The notes: a model not told the origin generated them from the sequence alone. A stretch of DNA of 64,000 bases from an uncultured Acidimicrobiales bacterium (GCA_951813555.1 OX638344.1:2199076-2263075), one strand, 5' to 3'. Positions 46,221 through 55,527 are shown, counted from the first letter of the stretch. Made by a program: numbers and translations.

Positions 46221-47045
46221 ATGGGAGTGACCCTCGGTCCTGACGATCTGGTGCTCAGCTCGGGCTCGCTGGACAATCCGCCGATTGAGACGTTGGTTGA
46301 AGCTGCTGTTGCCGGCGGTTTCGCCGGTTTGACCCTGTGGCCCGCGGTGTACCCGTCCGATCCGGCCATCGGTGAGCGCATCCGCGACGCCGGGCTGGCC
46401 GTGGTGGACATGGACGCCGCCATCATCTGGGTCGGCCCCGACGATCCTGGTGGGCCCTACTACGAGGAGGCCCCCCGAGAGGCCGTGTTCGAGGCGGCCG
46501 CCGTACTAGGGGCCTCTGGGGTGAACACGCTGCTGGTGTGTCCAGGCTCGGCGGCCAGGGAGCAGGCGGTGGAGGCCCTGGCCGAGTTGGCCGACCAGGG
46601 GGCTTCCGTCGGGGTGGACGTGTATATGGAGTTCAGCCGAAACCGGCCCATCCCCGACCCGCTGGCCAGTGCCGAGGTGGTGGCCGCCACCGGTCGGGCC
46701 AACTGCGGGCTCACCGTGGACTTCTGGCATGTTTTCTACGGCCCCGGCGACTTCGCCGATCTTGCCTCGATTCCCGGCTATCTGATCGGGGCGATCCAGC
46801 TCAACGACGCCCCCGCGGAGCCTCCGAACGACTTGGCGTGGGCTACTCGGTATCTCCGCAGTGTGCCCGGCGAGGGAGCGATGGACTTGGCCGACGCGTT
46901 GCGAACCATTCGGGGGACCGGCTGTCAGGCGCCCATCACCCTGGAGGTGTTCGACTCCGGTCGCCTGGAGGCGCTGGGTCCGGTGGGCTTTGCCTGTCTG
47001 CTGGGCGACGCCACCCGCCGGGTGCTTGCCGAGGTCAACGGCTAG
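46221..47045 (+). CDS. Sugar phosphate isomerase/epimerase-like TIM barrel
   Basis: A 274-residue member of the xylose-isomerase-like TIM barrel superfamily: VDMDAAIIWVG, GVNTLLVCPGS, VYMEFSRNRPIPD with Glu, CGLTVDFWHVFY with Asp/His and APITLEVFDSG with Glu. These are the positions of the metal ligands in the family. A GTG 6 nt downstream could be the true start, since a CATGCT box ends 6 nt before it. Divergent from the lipocalin-like gene by 13 bp and convergent with the Gfo/Idh gene. Confidence 0.75.
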   Translation: MGVTLGPDDLVLSSGSLDNPPIETLVEAAVAGGFAGLTLWPAVYPSDPAIGERIRDAGLAVVDMDAAIIWVGPDDPGGPYYEEAPREAVFEAAAVLGASGVNTLLVCPGSAAREQAVEALAELADQGASVGVDVYMEFSRNRPIPDPLASAEVVAATGRANCGLTVDFWHVFYGPGDFADLASIPGYLIGAIQLNDAPAEPPNDLAWATRYLRSVPGEGAMDLADALRTIRGTGCQAPITLEVFDSGRLEALGPVGFACLLGDATRRVLAEVNG

Positions 47046-48083
47046 CTAGATCCCTACCCGAACCGGCAGGCCCGCGGCCACATACACCGCGTCGATCAAC
47101 TCCATGGTCTTGATCGACTCCGACGGCGGATACAGGTTGGGGCCGCCTTCTTCGACGCAGGCTCGGAAGGCCCGAAGCTGGCAGGTGTAGGTGGCCACTT
47201 GCTCGGCGGCCTCGTGATGGGTGGTCTGCCCGTCGGGGCCGGTCACAGTGAGGCCGCGGCCCCACATGGGGGCCAGCGGGTTGTCGATGTGCAGCCGGCC
47301 CCCGGAACCAGTCACCACCACTTCGGCCTGGAACTCGAATTCGAAGGCGTCGGGGTCGATGGCATCGGGGTCGCCCAATTCGGCCTTGTGGTCGGTGCCG
47401 GTGAACGCCGAGGTGATGGATGCGGTGGCACCTCCGTCTTGGTAGCGCAACTCGGCGGTCATGCGCACGTCCACATCGGGAGCCATCTCCTCGGCCTCAG
47501 CCCGCACCACGTCGAGCTCGCCAAATGCCCGCAGGTTGCTGAGCGCGTAGGAGCCGGTGTCCATCAACGCACCGCCGGCCAGGTCATAGCGGTAGCGGAT
47601 GTCGTCGGGACCGTGCATGGACGGGAAGACCATGGCTGCCTCGACGTGGGTCACCTCGCCTACCACCCCCTCAGCCACCAGCTCGATGGCTCGGTCGGCT
47701 TGGGGGTGGAAGCGCCAGTGATAGGCCTCCATAACCACCAGTCCGGTTCGCTCGGCCGCCTTGGCCACTTGCCGGGCTTCGTCGGCGTTGGCGGTGAACG
47801 GCTTCTCCAGCAGCACCGGCTTGCCCGCCTCCAGCGCAGCGATGGTCCAGCGGGCGTGGTGGGAGTTGGGTAGGGGGTTGTACACCGCGTCGATCTCGTT
47901 TGAGGCCAGCAGGGCGTCGTAGCTCTCGAACACCAGGGGAATGCCGTGCTCGGCGGCATAGGTCCGGGCCCGCTGCGGATCACGGGCCGCCACCGCGACC
48001 ACCTCAACCCCGTCGATCTCCTTGGCCGGCTCGATGAGCCCCATCGGCCCGATCCACGCCGCCCCGAGCATGCCAATTCTCAT
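47046..48083 (-). CDS. Gfo/Idh/MocA-family oxidoreductase
   Basis: NAD(P)-dependent oxidoreductase of 345 residues. The N-terminal Rossmann domain opens MRIGMLGAAWIGPMGLIEPA; VLLEKPFTANADEARQ contains the E-K-P lysine, and the C-terminal alpha/beta domain begins near 130. Such enzymes act on sugars, inositols or related diols. The stop abuts the isomerase-like gene stop, with no gap. A joint role in polyol or sugar turnover with that convergent gene is possible but not shown. Confidence 0.85.
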   Translation of the reverse strand: MRIGMLGAAWIGPMGLIEPAKEIDGVEVVAVAARDPQRARTYAAEHGIPLVFESYDALLASNEIDAVYNPLPNSHHARWTIAALEAGKPVLLEKPFTANADEARQVAKAAERTGLVVMEAYHWRFHPQADRAIELVAEGVVGEVTHVEAAMVFPSMHGPDDIRYRYDLAGGALMDTGSYALSNLRAFGELDVVRAEAEEMAPDVDVRMTAELRYQDGGATASITSAFTGTDHKAELGDPDAIDPDAFEFEFQAEVVVTGSGGRLHIDNPLAPMWGRGLTVTGPDGQTTHHEAAEQVATYTCQLRAFRACVEEGGPNLYPPSESIKTMELIDAVYVAAGLPVRVGI

Positions 48084-48101
48084 GGCAGGAGATTAGAGAT
48101 A

Positions 48102-48863
48102 TCAGGCTGCGAATGCGGCCTGGAGGTCTTTAGCCAGTTCAGGACGGCAGATGAGAATGCCCCACTGGGCTAGGTCACCGCGGTTGTAGCGAAGTGGGGA
48201 GCCATCCAGGTGGGAGGCGTGCAGACCAGCCGCCAAGGCGATGGCAGCCGGGGCGCAGGTGTCCCACTCATAGAGCCCCCCGGCGTGGACCCAGGCGTCG
48301 GCCTCGCCGGTGACCACGGCCATGGCCTTGACCCCGGCCGAACCCACGCCGTACACATCGGCATCCAGGTGGCGGGCCAAGCGGTGGCTGTCCCATCGCA
48401 CCCGTGAGCGGGACATCACCACCAGCGGCCGCTTTCGGCCATTATCGGCCGGCGGGCCATCGGGATTGATCGTGCTGAATGTGCGGCCCCAAGGAGGCAC
48501 CGACACCGCTCCGGCAGCCGGTTCGCCGTTCACCGCCAGGCCGACGTGCACCGCCCAAGTGTCGCTCCACTGGTCGGCGTAGTCCGACGAGCCGTCCAGC
48601 GGATCGACAATCCACACGCGCTCGGCGTCCAGGCGGGAACGGTCATCTCGCCCCTCCTCCGAAAGCACATTGTCGTCGGGCCTCAGTTGGGCCAGCGCCC
48701 CGGTGAGATAGCGGTGGCTGAGCTGGTCGCCAGCCAGCTCCCGGTGGAGGTAGCCGGCCCGGGATTCCTCCATCTCATCTGACAGGACCTGGAGCTGCTC
48801 ACCAGCCTGGTGGGCCAGCCAGTGGGCCAGCTCGTGGTCGGTGGGCTCTGGAGTATCGCTCAC
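48102..48863 (-). CDS. Inositol monophosphatase-family phosphatase (CysQ-like)
   Basis: Mg-dependent phosphatase of 253 residues, likely 3'(2'),5'-bisphosphate nucleotidase. Metal motifs are VLSEEGRDDRS (Glu), VWIVDPLDGSSDY (Asp pair) and GLYEWDTCAPAAIALAAG (Trp-Asp). It would recycle PAP from sulfate assimilation; inositol phosphates are an alternative. The GTG start overlaps the stop of the MaoC-like gene (GTGA), giving a two-gene operon. Confidence 0.82.
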   Translation of the reverse strand: MSDTPEPTDHELAHWLAHQAGEQLQVLSDEMEESRAGYLHRELAGDQLSHRYLTGALAQLRPDDNVLSEEGRDDRSRLDAERVWIVDPLDGSSDYADQWSDTWAVHVGLAVNGEPAAGAVSVPPWGRTFSTINPDGPPADNGRKRPLVVMSRSRVRWDSHRLARHLDADVYGVGSAGVKAMAVVTGEADAWVHAGGLYEWDTCAPAAIALAAGLHASHLDGSPLRYNRGDLAQWGILICRPELAKDLQAAFAA

Positions 48864-49846
48864 GGAGCCAGCACAATCGGTCGCCAGTCCAGCACCGGAA
48901 CCGGTTCGGCGCCGTTGCGCTCGGCCTGCACGATCACCGTGAAAGCCAGCAGACGGCCGTTGGTTACCGGATGGATGGCGTCTAGCGTGGCTGACACTTC
49001 TACTACATCGTCTTCGAACACAGGCCCGATGTGATCGCATAGTTGCCAACCCACAACGGTGGCCGCGGTGGGCAACAGCCGCACCAGTCCAGCCTGGGCC
49101 AGCCCTACGGTGTGACCTCCATAGACGAGTCGCTTGCCACCCTGGCCCAGCGAAGCATCCCGATGAGGCGGCGCCAGGTTCTGGGTGAGCCGCACCAGTG
49201 CAGGGGCGTCAGTGACGGTGTCGCGCAGGGGATCGCGGCGGGTCTCCCCTATCGGCCACTCCTGGGGGCTTCCGAGCGGGCCCAAGTCCCAGTCGGACGG
49301 AGCAGCTTTGACAAAGGGGGCGATGTCGAGTTCTTCGGAGGCGCCTCCCAGGTCATCGGCATGGCCGGTGGGAGCATCGGATCGGCGGCGCACCAGCGCG
49401 CACCGCTCAAAGTCCAGCACCAGTCGGCCCTGATCATCGTGGGTTTGGATGCCCAGCAATACCAGGCCCCTCGGCGGCCGGTCGGGCCGGGCCGAGGCCT
49501 CCCGCAGGCCCCTCACGGTAACCACGGTGGTGAGCGTGTCGCCTACCCGCACGGTCCGCAGTTGGCGCACCCCCCGGTAGAACAGGTTGGCCACCACCTT
49601 GCGGGTGGCCACGGTGGACTGGCCGATGGCCACCTGCAACACCAGCGCAGGGTTGACCACCGTGCCGGGCTGACCGGTGATGGCCTCAGCCAGCGGGCGG
49701 CTCAGGCTGATGGCCAGTGGATCGCCGCAAATTGCCTGGTACACGGCAGCTTCGCCTGGCCCAATGGTGATTGCCGGGGCAGGGTCGAGCTGCTCGCCTA
49801 CGGTGAAATCCTCGAACCAAGGGCCGTCTCCTGCCGGTGCAACCAC
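48860..49846 (-). CDS. MaoC-like acyl dehydratase, double hotdog
   Basis: A 328-residue protein with two hotdog halves. The first (WFEDFTVGEQLDPAPAITIG, about 9-30, and VVANLFYRGVRQLRTVRVGD) and the second (RLTQNLAPPHRDASLGQG, GGHTVGLAQAGLV) fit the MaoC/FAS1-N dehydratase superfamily. The usual D-x4-H of an active hydratase is not clearly present; APPHRDAS carries a His-x-Asp that may replace it. The substrate is probably a CoA thioester. Coupled to the phosphatase gene by a 4-bp overlap. Confidence 0.72.
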   Translation of the reverse strand: MVAPAGDGPWFEDFTVGEQLDPAPAITIGPGEAAVYQAICGDPLAISLSRPLAEAITGQPGTVVNPALVLQVAIGQSTVATRKVVANLFYRGVRQLRTVRVGDTLTTVVTVRGLREASARPDRPPRGLVLLGIQTHDDQGRLVLDFERCALVRRRSDAPTGHADDLGGASEELDIAPFVKAAPSDWDLGPLGSPQEWPIGETRRDPLRDTVTDAPALVRLTQNLAPPHRDASLGQGGKRLVYGGHTVGLAQAGLVRLLPTAATVVGWQLCDHIGPVFEDDVVEVSATLDAIHPVTNGRLLAFTVIVQAERNGAEPVPVLDWRPIVLAP

Positions 49847-49880
49847 GCCCCGCAGTAAACCACGCCCGCCGACGTTCCCC

Positions 49881-49886
49881 TAGTCT
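49881..49886 (+). promoter_or_regulatory. -10 box (TAGTCT), leaderless promoter of the BKACE gene
   Basis: TAGTCT ends 6 nt before the ATG at 49893, the same spacing as at 63733-63738 and 53774-53779. Confidence 0.4.
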
Positions 49887-49892
49887 CAGCCC

Positions 49893-50795
49893 ATGGCAGC
49901 AGTTGCAAACGAGGAAATCCCGGTCATCATCGAGGTGGCCATCAATGGCATCACCAGCCCCGACATCAACCCCAACGTGCCGCTCAGCGCCGAGGCCATC
50001 AGGAACGACTCCCTGGCCTGTCTAGACCAGGGCGCGGCCATCATCCACACCCACAACTTCGACATCAGCCTCACCGGCGAGGCCGCGGCTGGCCCTTACA
50101 TCGAGGCCATGACCCCAGTGCTGGCCGCCCGGCCCGACGCTCTCTGGTATCCCACGCTCACCTCAGGGGCCGACCACCAGGCCAAGAACGGCCACATGGC
50201 CATGATCGCCGCCGAGTTGCCCTTGCGCATGGGAGTGGTCGACCCGGGCTCCACCAATATCGGCGCGGCCGGGCCCGACGGCCTGCCGGTGGGCGGCACC
50301 TACAAGAACGACTACGCCGACATCCGGGCCAGCTTCGACCTGTGCCGCGACAACGGCTGGGGGCCGGCACTGGCCATCTACGAGCCCGGCTTCTTGCAGT
50401 GCGTGCTCTCCTACTATCGGGCCGGCCAGTTGCCCCCCGGGTCGATGGCCAAGCTCTATTTCGGGGCTGAGTGGGGGCTCACTCGCCGATCCAAGGGCGT
50501 GACCTTTGGGCTCTCCCCCACCAAACACGCCCTGCTGGCCTATCTAGACATGCTTGAGGGCACCAATATCCCCTGGTCGGTGTCGGTATGGGGCGGCGAC
50601 CTCATGGCCACCCCCCTGCCCCGCCTGGCCCTGGAGCTCGGCGGCCACCTCCACGTGGGCATCGAGGAGTTCTACGACCCCGACCGCTCCCCCACCAACG
50701 AAGAGCTGCTGGCGGAGGCGGTCGCTCTGTGCAACGAGGTAGGCCGTCCCATCGCGAGCTGCGGCCAGGCCGCCGACATGCTGGGCCTGCCTTAG
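49893..50795 (+). CDS. Beta-keto acid cleavage enzyme (BKACE, DUF849 family)
   Basis: Zinc enzyme that condenses a beta-keto acid with acetyl-CoA to yield acetoacetate and a shorter acyl-CoA; the founding member is 3-keto-5-aminohexanoate cleavage enzyme. 300 residues. Zinc ligands are His52 and His54 in AAIIHTHNFD; GGHLHVGIEEFYDPD holds the C-terminal His and Glu. SWGGDL-type text (SVSVWGGDLMATP) precedes it. The substrate cannot be read from sequence. Convergent with the FAH-family gene 4 bp away. Confidence 0.88.
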   Translation: MAAVANEEIPVIIEVAINGITSPDINPNVPLSAEAIRNDSLACLDQGAAIIHTHNFDISLTGEAAAGPYIEAMTPVLAARPDALWYPTLTSGADHQAKNGHMAMIAAELPLRMGVVDPGSTNIGAAGPDGLPVGGTYKNDYADIRASFDLCRDNGWGPALAIYEPGFLQCVLSYYRAGQLPPGSMAKLYFGAEWGLTRRSKGVTFGLSPTKHALLAYLDMLEGTNIPWSVSVWGGDLMATPLPRLALELGGHLHVGIEEFYDPDRSPTNEELLAEAVALCNEVGRPIASCGQAADMLGLP

Positions 50796-50799
50796 ACCA

Positions 50800-51624
50800 C
50801 TAAACGCAGGTATTTTCCAGCGCGCCGAGCCCCTCGATCTCGGAGAGGATCACATCGCCGGGCTTCAAGTAGAGGCCTAAGGCTTGGCCGACTCCGCCGG
50901 GGGTGCCGGTGAATATGAGGTCGCCGGGGTGCAAGGTGAGGATCGACGACAAGTAGGCCATTATTTCGGCCACGGGGCGTATGAGGTAGCTGGTGCGGCT
51001 GTTTTGGCGCAGCTCGCCGTTGATGCGACAGGAGATGGCCAGGTCGTCGGGGTTGTCCACTAGATCAGGGCTCACTAGAGCGGGGCCAGTGGGGCCGAAG
51101 GACTCCCGGGACTTGCCCAGGTTGAACTGCGGGGGGGTGGCCGCAACTTGGAGGGCCCGGTCGGATATGTCCTGGCCGATCATCAGACCGGCTACCCGGT
51201 CCCAGGCTTGAGATTCTTCGATGTTTCTGGTCTCGGCCCCGATTGCCACCACCAGCTCACACTCGTAGTCGCAATTGTCGCCCACGAGCTTGACCGGTGC
51301 CGCGGGACCGACCAGGCAGTCGGGGTACTTGGTGAATACCACCGGCGCCTCGTTGGTAGTCCGGCCCAGATAATCCACCTCGTCCATCTCCTCGATGTGG
51401 TCGCGGTAGTTGAGTCCGTAAGCGAAAACCTGTTTGGGACCGGGCACCGGCGGACCCAGCTCTGCCGGGCTTACCTGCCCGTCGGGGGCACTCCGGCTAT
51501 CCCATTGGCGGTGCATATCTTCGAGACGGGCAAAGGCTTCCATCGGGGCGATCCTCAAATCCCAATAGTCCTCCCCATCCAGCAGCACCGCCTGTCCGGC
51601 GCGGTTGGCCAGTCGAAAGCTCAC
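50800..51624 (-). CDS. Fumarylacetoacetate hydrolase-family protein
   Basis: A 274-residue FAH-fold enzyme. KQVFAYGLNYRDHIEEM opens the catalytic domain; VVFTKYPDCLVGP, CDYECELVVAIGAE and AGLMIGQDISDR carry the metal-binding acids, and GDLIFTGTPGGVGQAL closes the site. Members hydrolyse or decarboxylate acylpyruvates and related ring-cleavage products. Adjacent to the BKACE gene and 31 bp from an Old Yellow Enzyme-type gene, consistent with aromatic or diketone breakdown. Confidence 0.85.
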   Translation of the reverse strand: MSFRLANRAGQAVLLDGEDYWDLRIAPMEAFARLEDMHRQWDSRSAPDGQVSPAELGPPVPGPKQVFAYGLNYRDHIEEMDEVDYLGRTTNEAPVVFTKYPDCLVGPAAPVKLVGDNCDYECELVVAIGAETRNIEESQAWDRVAGLMIGQDISDRALQVAATPPQFNLGKSRESFGPTGPALVSPDLVDNPDDLAISCRINGELRQNSRTSYLIRPVAEIMAYLSSILTLHPGDLIFTGTPGGVGQALGLYLKPGDVILSEIEGLGALENTCV

Positions 51625-51655
51625 CTCGATCTCCTCTTCGCTTGCGTTCTACGAA

Positions 51656-53662
51656 CTACAGCGCGGCGGCCAACTCGACCGCGGAGCGCATGGCCCCTTC
51701 CAAAAAGCCGGGTTGGGCGCAGTCGCCCACCGTGTGCACCTCGGCACCGTTGGCCCGCAGCTCATCAGCCAACGACGTGTCGGCAGCCAGCTCCGAGGTC
51801 ACCACCACTAGATCGGCGGGAGTGGTCTGCTCGGCGCCATTGGTGCGCCACACCACCCCTTCGTCGTTAACGGCTACAACATCGGCACCGGCCACCAGGT
51901 TCACCCCGGCCTGGCCGAGGTCGTTGACCACCCGCCAGCGCCCGGGCAGCCCCAGGGAGAATCCAAACGCCGGGCCGGATTCGATCAGCGTGACCTCTGC
52001 GCCCTGGTGATGGGCCGCTTCGGTAACCCCGAGGCCGGGCAGGTCGCCGCCCAGCACCGCTACCCGGGCGGCGTCTAGCGGGTTGCCGTCGAGCAACCAC
52101 GGGGCTAAGTCGTCCACTCCCCACACGTGAGGGCCGTCGATGCCGTCAACTGCGGGGCGGCCCCATTGTCCGCCCACCGCGACCACCACCGCGTCGGGGG
52201 ACAGCGCGCTGGCGTCGGCCGCATCCAGCCGGGTGTTGAGCCGCACATCCACTCCGAGTTGATCGAGCTGGCGCTCGAACCACTCCATGAGCTCGGCGTT
52301 CACATCGCTGGTGGCCGAGGCCAGCGCCCACCGGCCACCGAGACGATCGGACCCCTCAGCCAGGATTACGTCATGGCCCCGCAGAGCAGCAACCCGGGCC
52401 GTCTCCATGCCCGAGGGTCCCCCGCCCACCACCAGCACTCGCCGAGCGGCCGGTGCGGCCTCGGCGGTGAGCTCGTCCTCTCGGCCCAAAAAGCCATTGC
52501 CCGCGCACCGGGTACCCACCCGCAGAAAGATGTTGCCGATGCAGCGGTAGTGGTACACGCAGGGGCGCACATCTTCGGAGCGGCCCGCGGCCAACTTGTT
52601 GACCAGGTCGGGGTCGGCCAGGATCTTGCGACCCATGGCCACGAAGTCGTACTTGCCCTCGGCGATGTGGCTATCGGCGGCTTCGGGGCTGATCCGACCC
52701 ACCGCGATTACCGGCACGTTCACCTCGGCCTTGACGGCGGCCGCGTTGGGCACCAACAGCTCGGGCTCGTGGGGGCCGTAGGAGTCGGTCGGACCGGTGG
52801 CGATGCCGGGGTCGTGGTAGGCCGACACGTGGATGGCGTCGGCTCCCGCTGCGGCCGCCACTCGGGCGTTGTAGAGGGCGTCGTCGAGGACGATGCCGTC
52901 GATGCCCACCTCGGTGCTGTTGAGCCGCACCCACATGGCATAGTCGTCGCCCACCCGTCGGCGGATCTCGGTGAGTATCTCCACCAGGAACCGGGCTCGG
53001 TTCTCTCTCGACCCGCCGTATTCATCGTCGCGAGTGTTGATGGTGGGCGATAAGAAGGCGTCGATGAGGTAGCCGTGGCCGCTGTGGAGTTCCACTGCGT
53101 CCACCCCGGCCTCCCGGGCCCGCACGGTGGCCGCCGCGAACTGGTCGATAACGGTGGCGATGTCGTCGTGGTCCATCACCCGATAGTGGGGGTTGGAGGT
53201 GGGGGCCATGAACGGCTCGGCCATCATGGCCCCCTCGTCGGCGGTGACCATCCCGTACAGCGGGTCAACAGTCATCGGACCCGGCTCAGACGGCACCCAC
53301 ATTGGGCGGCCGGCCATGGTGTCTTGGAGGCCCATTTTGCCGGCGTGGGTGAGCTGCATGGCGATCTTGCCCCCATGGGCGTGGACCCGGTCGGCGGCCC
53401 GCTTCCACGATGGGATAAACCGGTCTTCAGAGATTGCGGTCTGGCGCTTGTTGGAGCAGCCCACCGGATGGGCCACTCCCACCGAGCCGAGCATGACCAC
53501 AGCCATGCCGCCCTTGGCCCGGGCTTCTAGGTAGGCCGCCTGGTCGTCGGAAACCTCGCCGTTCTCGTCGCCCAACTCCTCGCCCATCGGGGCCATGATC
53601 AGCCGGTTGCGCAGTTCCATTGCGCCGATGCGCCCCGGTGACAGCAGATGCTCGTAGCTCAT
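51656..53662 (-). CDS. Old Yellow Enzyme/2,4-dienoyl-CoA reductase-type flavoprotein
   Basis: A 668-residue NADH:flavin oxidoreductase. The N-terminal FMN TIM barrel has NRLIMAPMGEE, MQLTHAGKMG, VELHSGHGYLIDAFLSP and NTRDDEYGGSRENRARF. The C-terminal pyridine-nucleotide domain has VLVVGGGPSGMETARVAALRG (FAD). The cluster site between them reads PCVYHYRCIGN then TRC, i.e. C-x2-H-x2-C-x11-C, with His where the second Cys ligand is expected. It could reduce enoyl-CoA, act on trimethylamine-like amines, or act on enones. The ATG at 53662 fits the barrel; a longer frame is spurious. Confidence 0.85.
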   Translation of the reverse strand: MSYEHLLSPGRIGAMELRNRLIMAPMGEELGDENGEVSDDQAAYLEARAKGGMAVVMLGSVGVAHPVGCSNKRQTAISEDRFIPSWKRAADRVHAHGGKIAMQLTHAGKMGLQDTMAGRPMWVPSEPGPMTVDPLYGMVTADEGAMMAEPFMAPTSNPHYRVMDHDDIATVIDQFAAATVRAREAGVDAVELHSGHGYLIDAFLSPTINTRDDEYGGSRENRARFLVEILTEIRRRVGDDYAMWVRLNSTEVGIDGIVLDDALYNARVAAAAGADAIHVSAYHDPGIATGPTDSYGPHEPELLVPNAAAVKAEVNVPVIAVGRISPEAADSHIAEGKYDFVAMGRKILADPDLVNKLAAGRSEDVRPCVYHYRCIGNIFLRVGTRCAGNGFLGREDELTAEAAPAARRVLVVGGGPSGMETARVAALRGHDVILAEGSDRLGGRWALASATSDVNAELMEWFERQLDQLGVDVRLNTRLDAADASALSPDAVVVAVGGQWGRPAVDGIDGPHVWGVDDLAPWLLDGNPLDAARVAVLGGDLPGLGVTEAAHHQGAEVTLIESGPAFGFSLGLPGRWRVVNDLGQAGVNLVAGADVVAVNDEGVVWRTNGAEQTTPADLVVVTSELAADTSLADELRANGAEVHTVGDCAQPGFLEGAMRSAVELAAAL

Positions 53663-53773
53663 GGCCCCATCATGGCCCATCGGCGGGTAACTGGTCAGAA
53701 CCGGGTGGCCGTGCCGACGGAGGGAGGAGGCAGCGGGTCGGGATATGACTGCAACCGAGCACGCTGATGCCCG

Positions 53774-53779
53774 TATCCT
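53774..53779 (+). promoter_or_regulatory. -10 box (TATCCT), leaderless promoter of the ABC exporter
   Basis: TATCCT ends 6 nt before the GTG at 53786, giving a start codon at the predicted transcription start. Confidence 0.4.
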
Positions 53780-53785
53780 CACCGA

Positions 53786-54733
53786 GTGTCACTAATCGCG
53801 GCGTGGGGGTTGACCAAGCGGTTCGGCGACTTCACTGCGGTGGACGGCATCGACTTCGAGGTCGAACGGGGCGAGGTGTTCGGCTTTCTGGGGCCCAACG
53901 GAGCGGGCAAGTCGTCCACCATGCGGATGATCGGCTGCGTTTCCGACCCCACCGGCGGGGCCCTGCGCATCTTGGGCATGGACCCGGCCCGAGAGGGCAC
54001 GAAAATCCGGTCTCGCCTCGGGGTGGTCCCCCAGCAGGACAATCTCGACGAAGAGTTGTCGGTGGCCGAGAACCTGTACGTCTATGGGCGGTACTTCGAC
54101 CTGGCCCGGTCGATGCTGCGCACCCGCATCGCTGAATTGTTGGAGTTCGTACAGCTCACCGAGCGGGCCAACGACCACGTGGAGCCGCTGTCGGGGGGCA
54201 TGAAGCGCCGACTGACCATCGCCCGGGCCTTGATCAGCGAACCCGAGGTGCTGCTGCTGGATGAGCCCACCACCGGACTCGACCCCCAAGCCCGCCATGT
54301 GGTGTGGGAGCGGCTGTGGACGCTAAAGCGCCAAGGGGTGACCCAAGTGCTCACCACCCACTACATGGACGAGGCCGAGCAACTGTGCGACCGCCTGGTA
54401 GTGATGGACCGAGGCAAGATCGTGGCCGAGGGCTCGCCGCGCCAGTTGATCGAGCGCTACTCCACCCGAGAGGTGGTGGAGGTGCGAACCCATGGACAGG
54501 TGACGGTGATGGCCGAAGCGTTGCGCCGCTTGGGCGAGAGCCCCGAGGCCCAAGCGAGCGATGAGCTCTATGAGCGAGTGGAGGAACTGCCCGATCGGGT
54601 GCTCCTCTATACCGACCAGGGCGAACGGCTGGTTGCCCTGCTCGGGGAGGTCGAGCATGAGAGCGTGCTAGTACGCCGCAGCACCCTCGAAGACGTCTTC
54701 TTGCACCTCACCGGCCGCTCGCTGGTGGATTGA
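53786..54733 (+). CDS. ABC-2 type exporter ATP-binding protein
   Basis: ATPase of a drug/lipid/polymer exporter of the DrrA/NodI group, 315 residues. Walker A is FLGPNGAGKSST, the signature PLSGGMKRRLTIARAL, Walker B VLLLDEPTTGLDP, and TTHYMDEAEQL is the His switch. The C-terminal extension (about 225-315) is usual for the group. The start is GTG. It overlaps the first permease by TGATG, and a second permease follows with ATGA. Confidence 0.9.
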   Translation: MSLIAAWGLTKRFGDFTAVDGIDFEVERGEVFGFLGPNGAGKSSTMRMIGCVSDPTGGALRILGMDPAREGTKIRSRLGVVPQQDNLDEELSVAENLYVYGRYFDLARSMLRTRIAELLEFVQLTERANDHVEPLSGGMKRRLTIARALISEPEVLLLDEPTTGLDPQARHVVWERLWTLKRQGVTQVLTTHYMDEAEQLCDRLVVMDRGKIVAEGSPRQLIERYSTREVVEVRTHGQVTVMAEALRRLGESPEAQASDELYERVEELPDRVLLYTDQGERLVALLGEVEHESVLVRRSTLEDVFLHLTGRSLVD

Positions 54734-55527
54734 TGGCCCCCGCCGCAGTGGTCCCCAGTACTCGACTGGCCGTCGAGTACTGGCTGTTGACCTATCGCCG
54801 GAACTGGAAGGGCTCGCTGCTGACCAGTTTCTTGAGTCCGATTCTGTTCTTGGCTGCTATGGGACTGGGTCTGGGATCGCTGGTGGATGCCGAGGTTGGT
54901 TCCGGCCGCGATTTGGGCGGGCTCGACTATCTGGATTTCCTGGCCCCCGGGCTGCTGGCTGGCAACGCCATGATGCTGGCGGTCAACGAGTCCACCTACC
55001 CGGTGTTGGGCGGTTTCAAGTGGTACCGCACCTATATGGCCATGGCCTCTTCCCCGTTGCGGGGCCGCGACATCCTGCTCGGCCATTTCACCTACATGGC
55101 CTTCCGGGTGACGTTGGCCAGCTTCGTGTTCTTGGGGGTCATGGCCGCCTTCGGGTCGGTGTCGTCGCCGCTGGCGGTGCTGGCCCCGTTATGCGCCGCC
55201 CTGTGCGGCATGGCCTTCGCCACCCCCACCGCGGCCTTCGTCGCCACCCGGATCAACGCCGACAACTTCAGCACCTACACCCGGTTCGTGATCATGCCCA
55301 TGTTCTTGTTCTCGGGCATCTTCTACCCCGTATCCCAGCTGCCTATCGTCCTTGAGCAGATCGCTTGGCTCACCCCAGTGTGGCACGGGGTGAGGCTGTG
55401 CCGGGCGCTGAGCACCGGCAGCGGGATGGAGTGGGAGCTGATCGGGCACTTGGCCTACTTGGTGGCCCTGATCCTGATCGGCACACTGATAGCCAACAGA
55501 ACCTTCACCCGAAGGCTGTACGAATGA
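54733..55527 (+). CDS. ABC-2 type exporter permease (1)
   Basis: A 264-residue integral membrane permease with six hydrophobic helices. The DFLAPGLLAGNAMMLAVNES region and the FSGIFYPVSQLPIVLEQIAWLTPVWH re-entrant segment are typical of the ABC2_membrane/NodJ group. The start overlaps the ATPase stop by 1 bp (TGATG), so they are coupled. Cargo is unknown. Confidence 0.85.
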   Translation: MAPAAVVPSTRLAVEYWLLTYRRNWKGSLLTSFLSPILFLAAMGLGLGSLVDAEVGSGRDLGGLDYLDFLAPGLLAGNAMMLAVNESTYPVLGGFKWYRTYMAMASSPLRGRDILLGHFTYMAFRVTLASFVFLGVMAAFGSVSSPLAVLAPLCAALCGMAFATPTAAFVATRINADNFSTYTRFVIMPMFLFSGIFYPVSQLPIVLEQIAWLTPVWHGVRLCRALSTGSGMEWELIGHLAYLVALILIGTLIANRTFTRRLYE

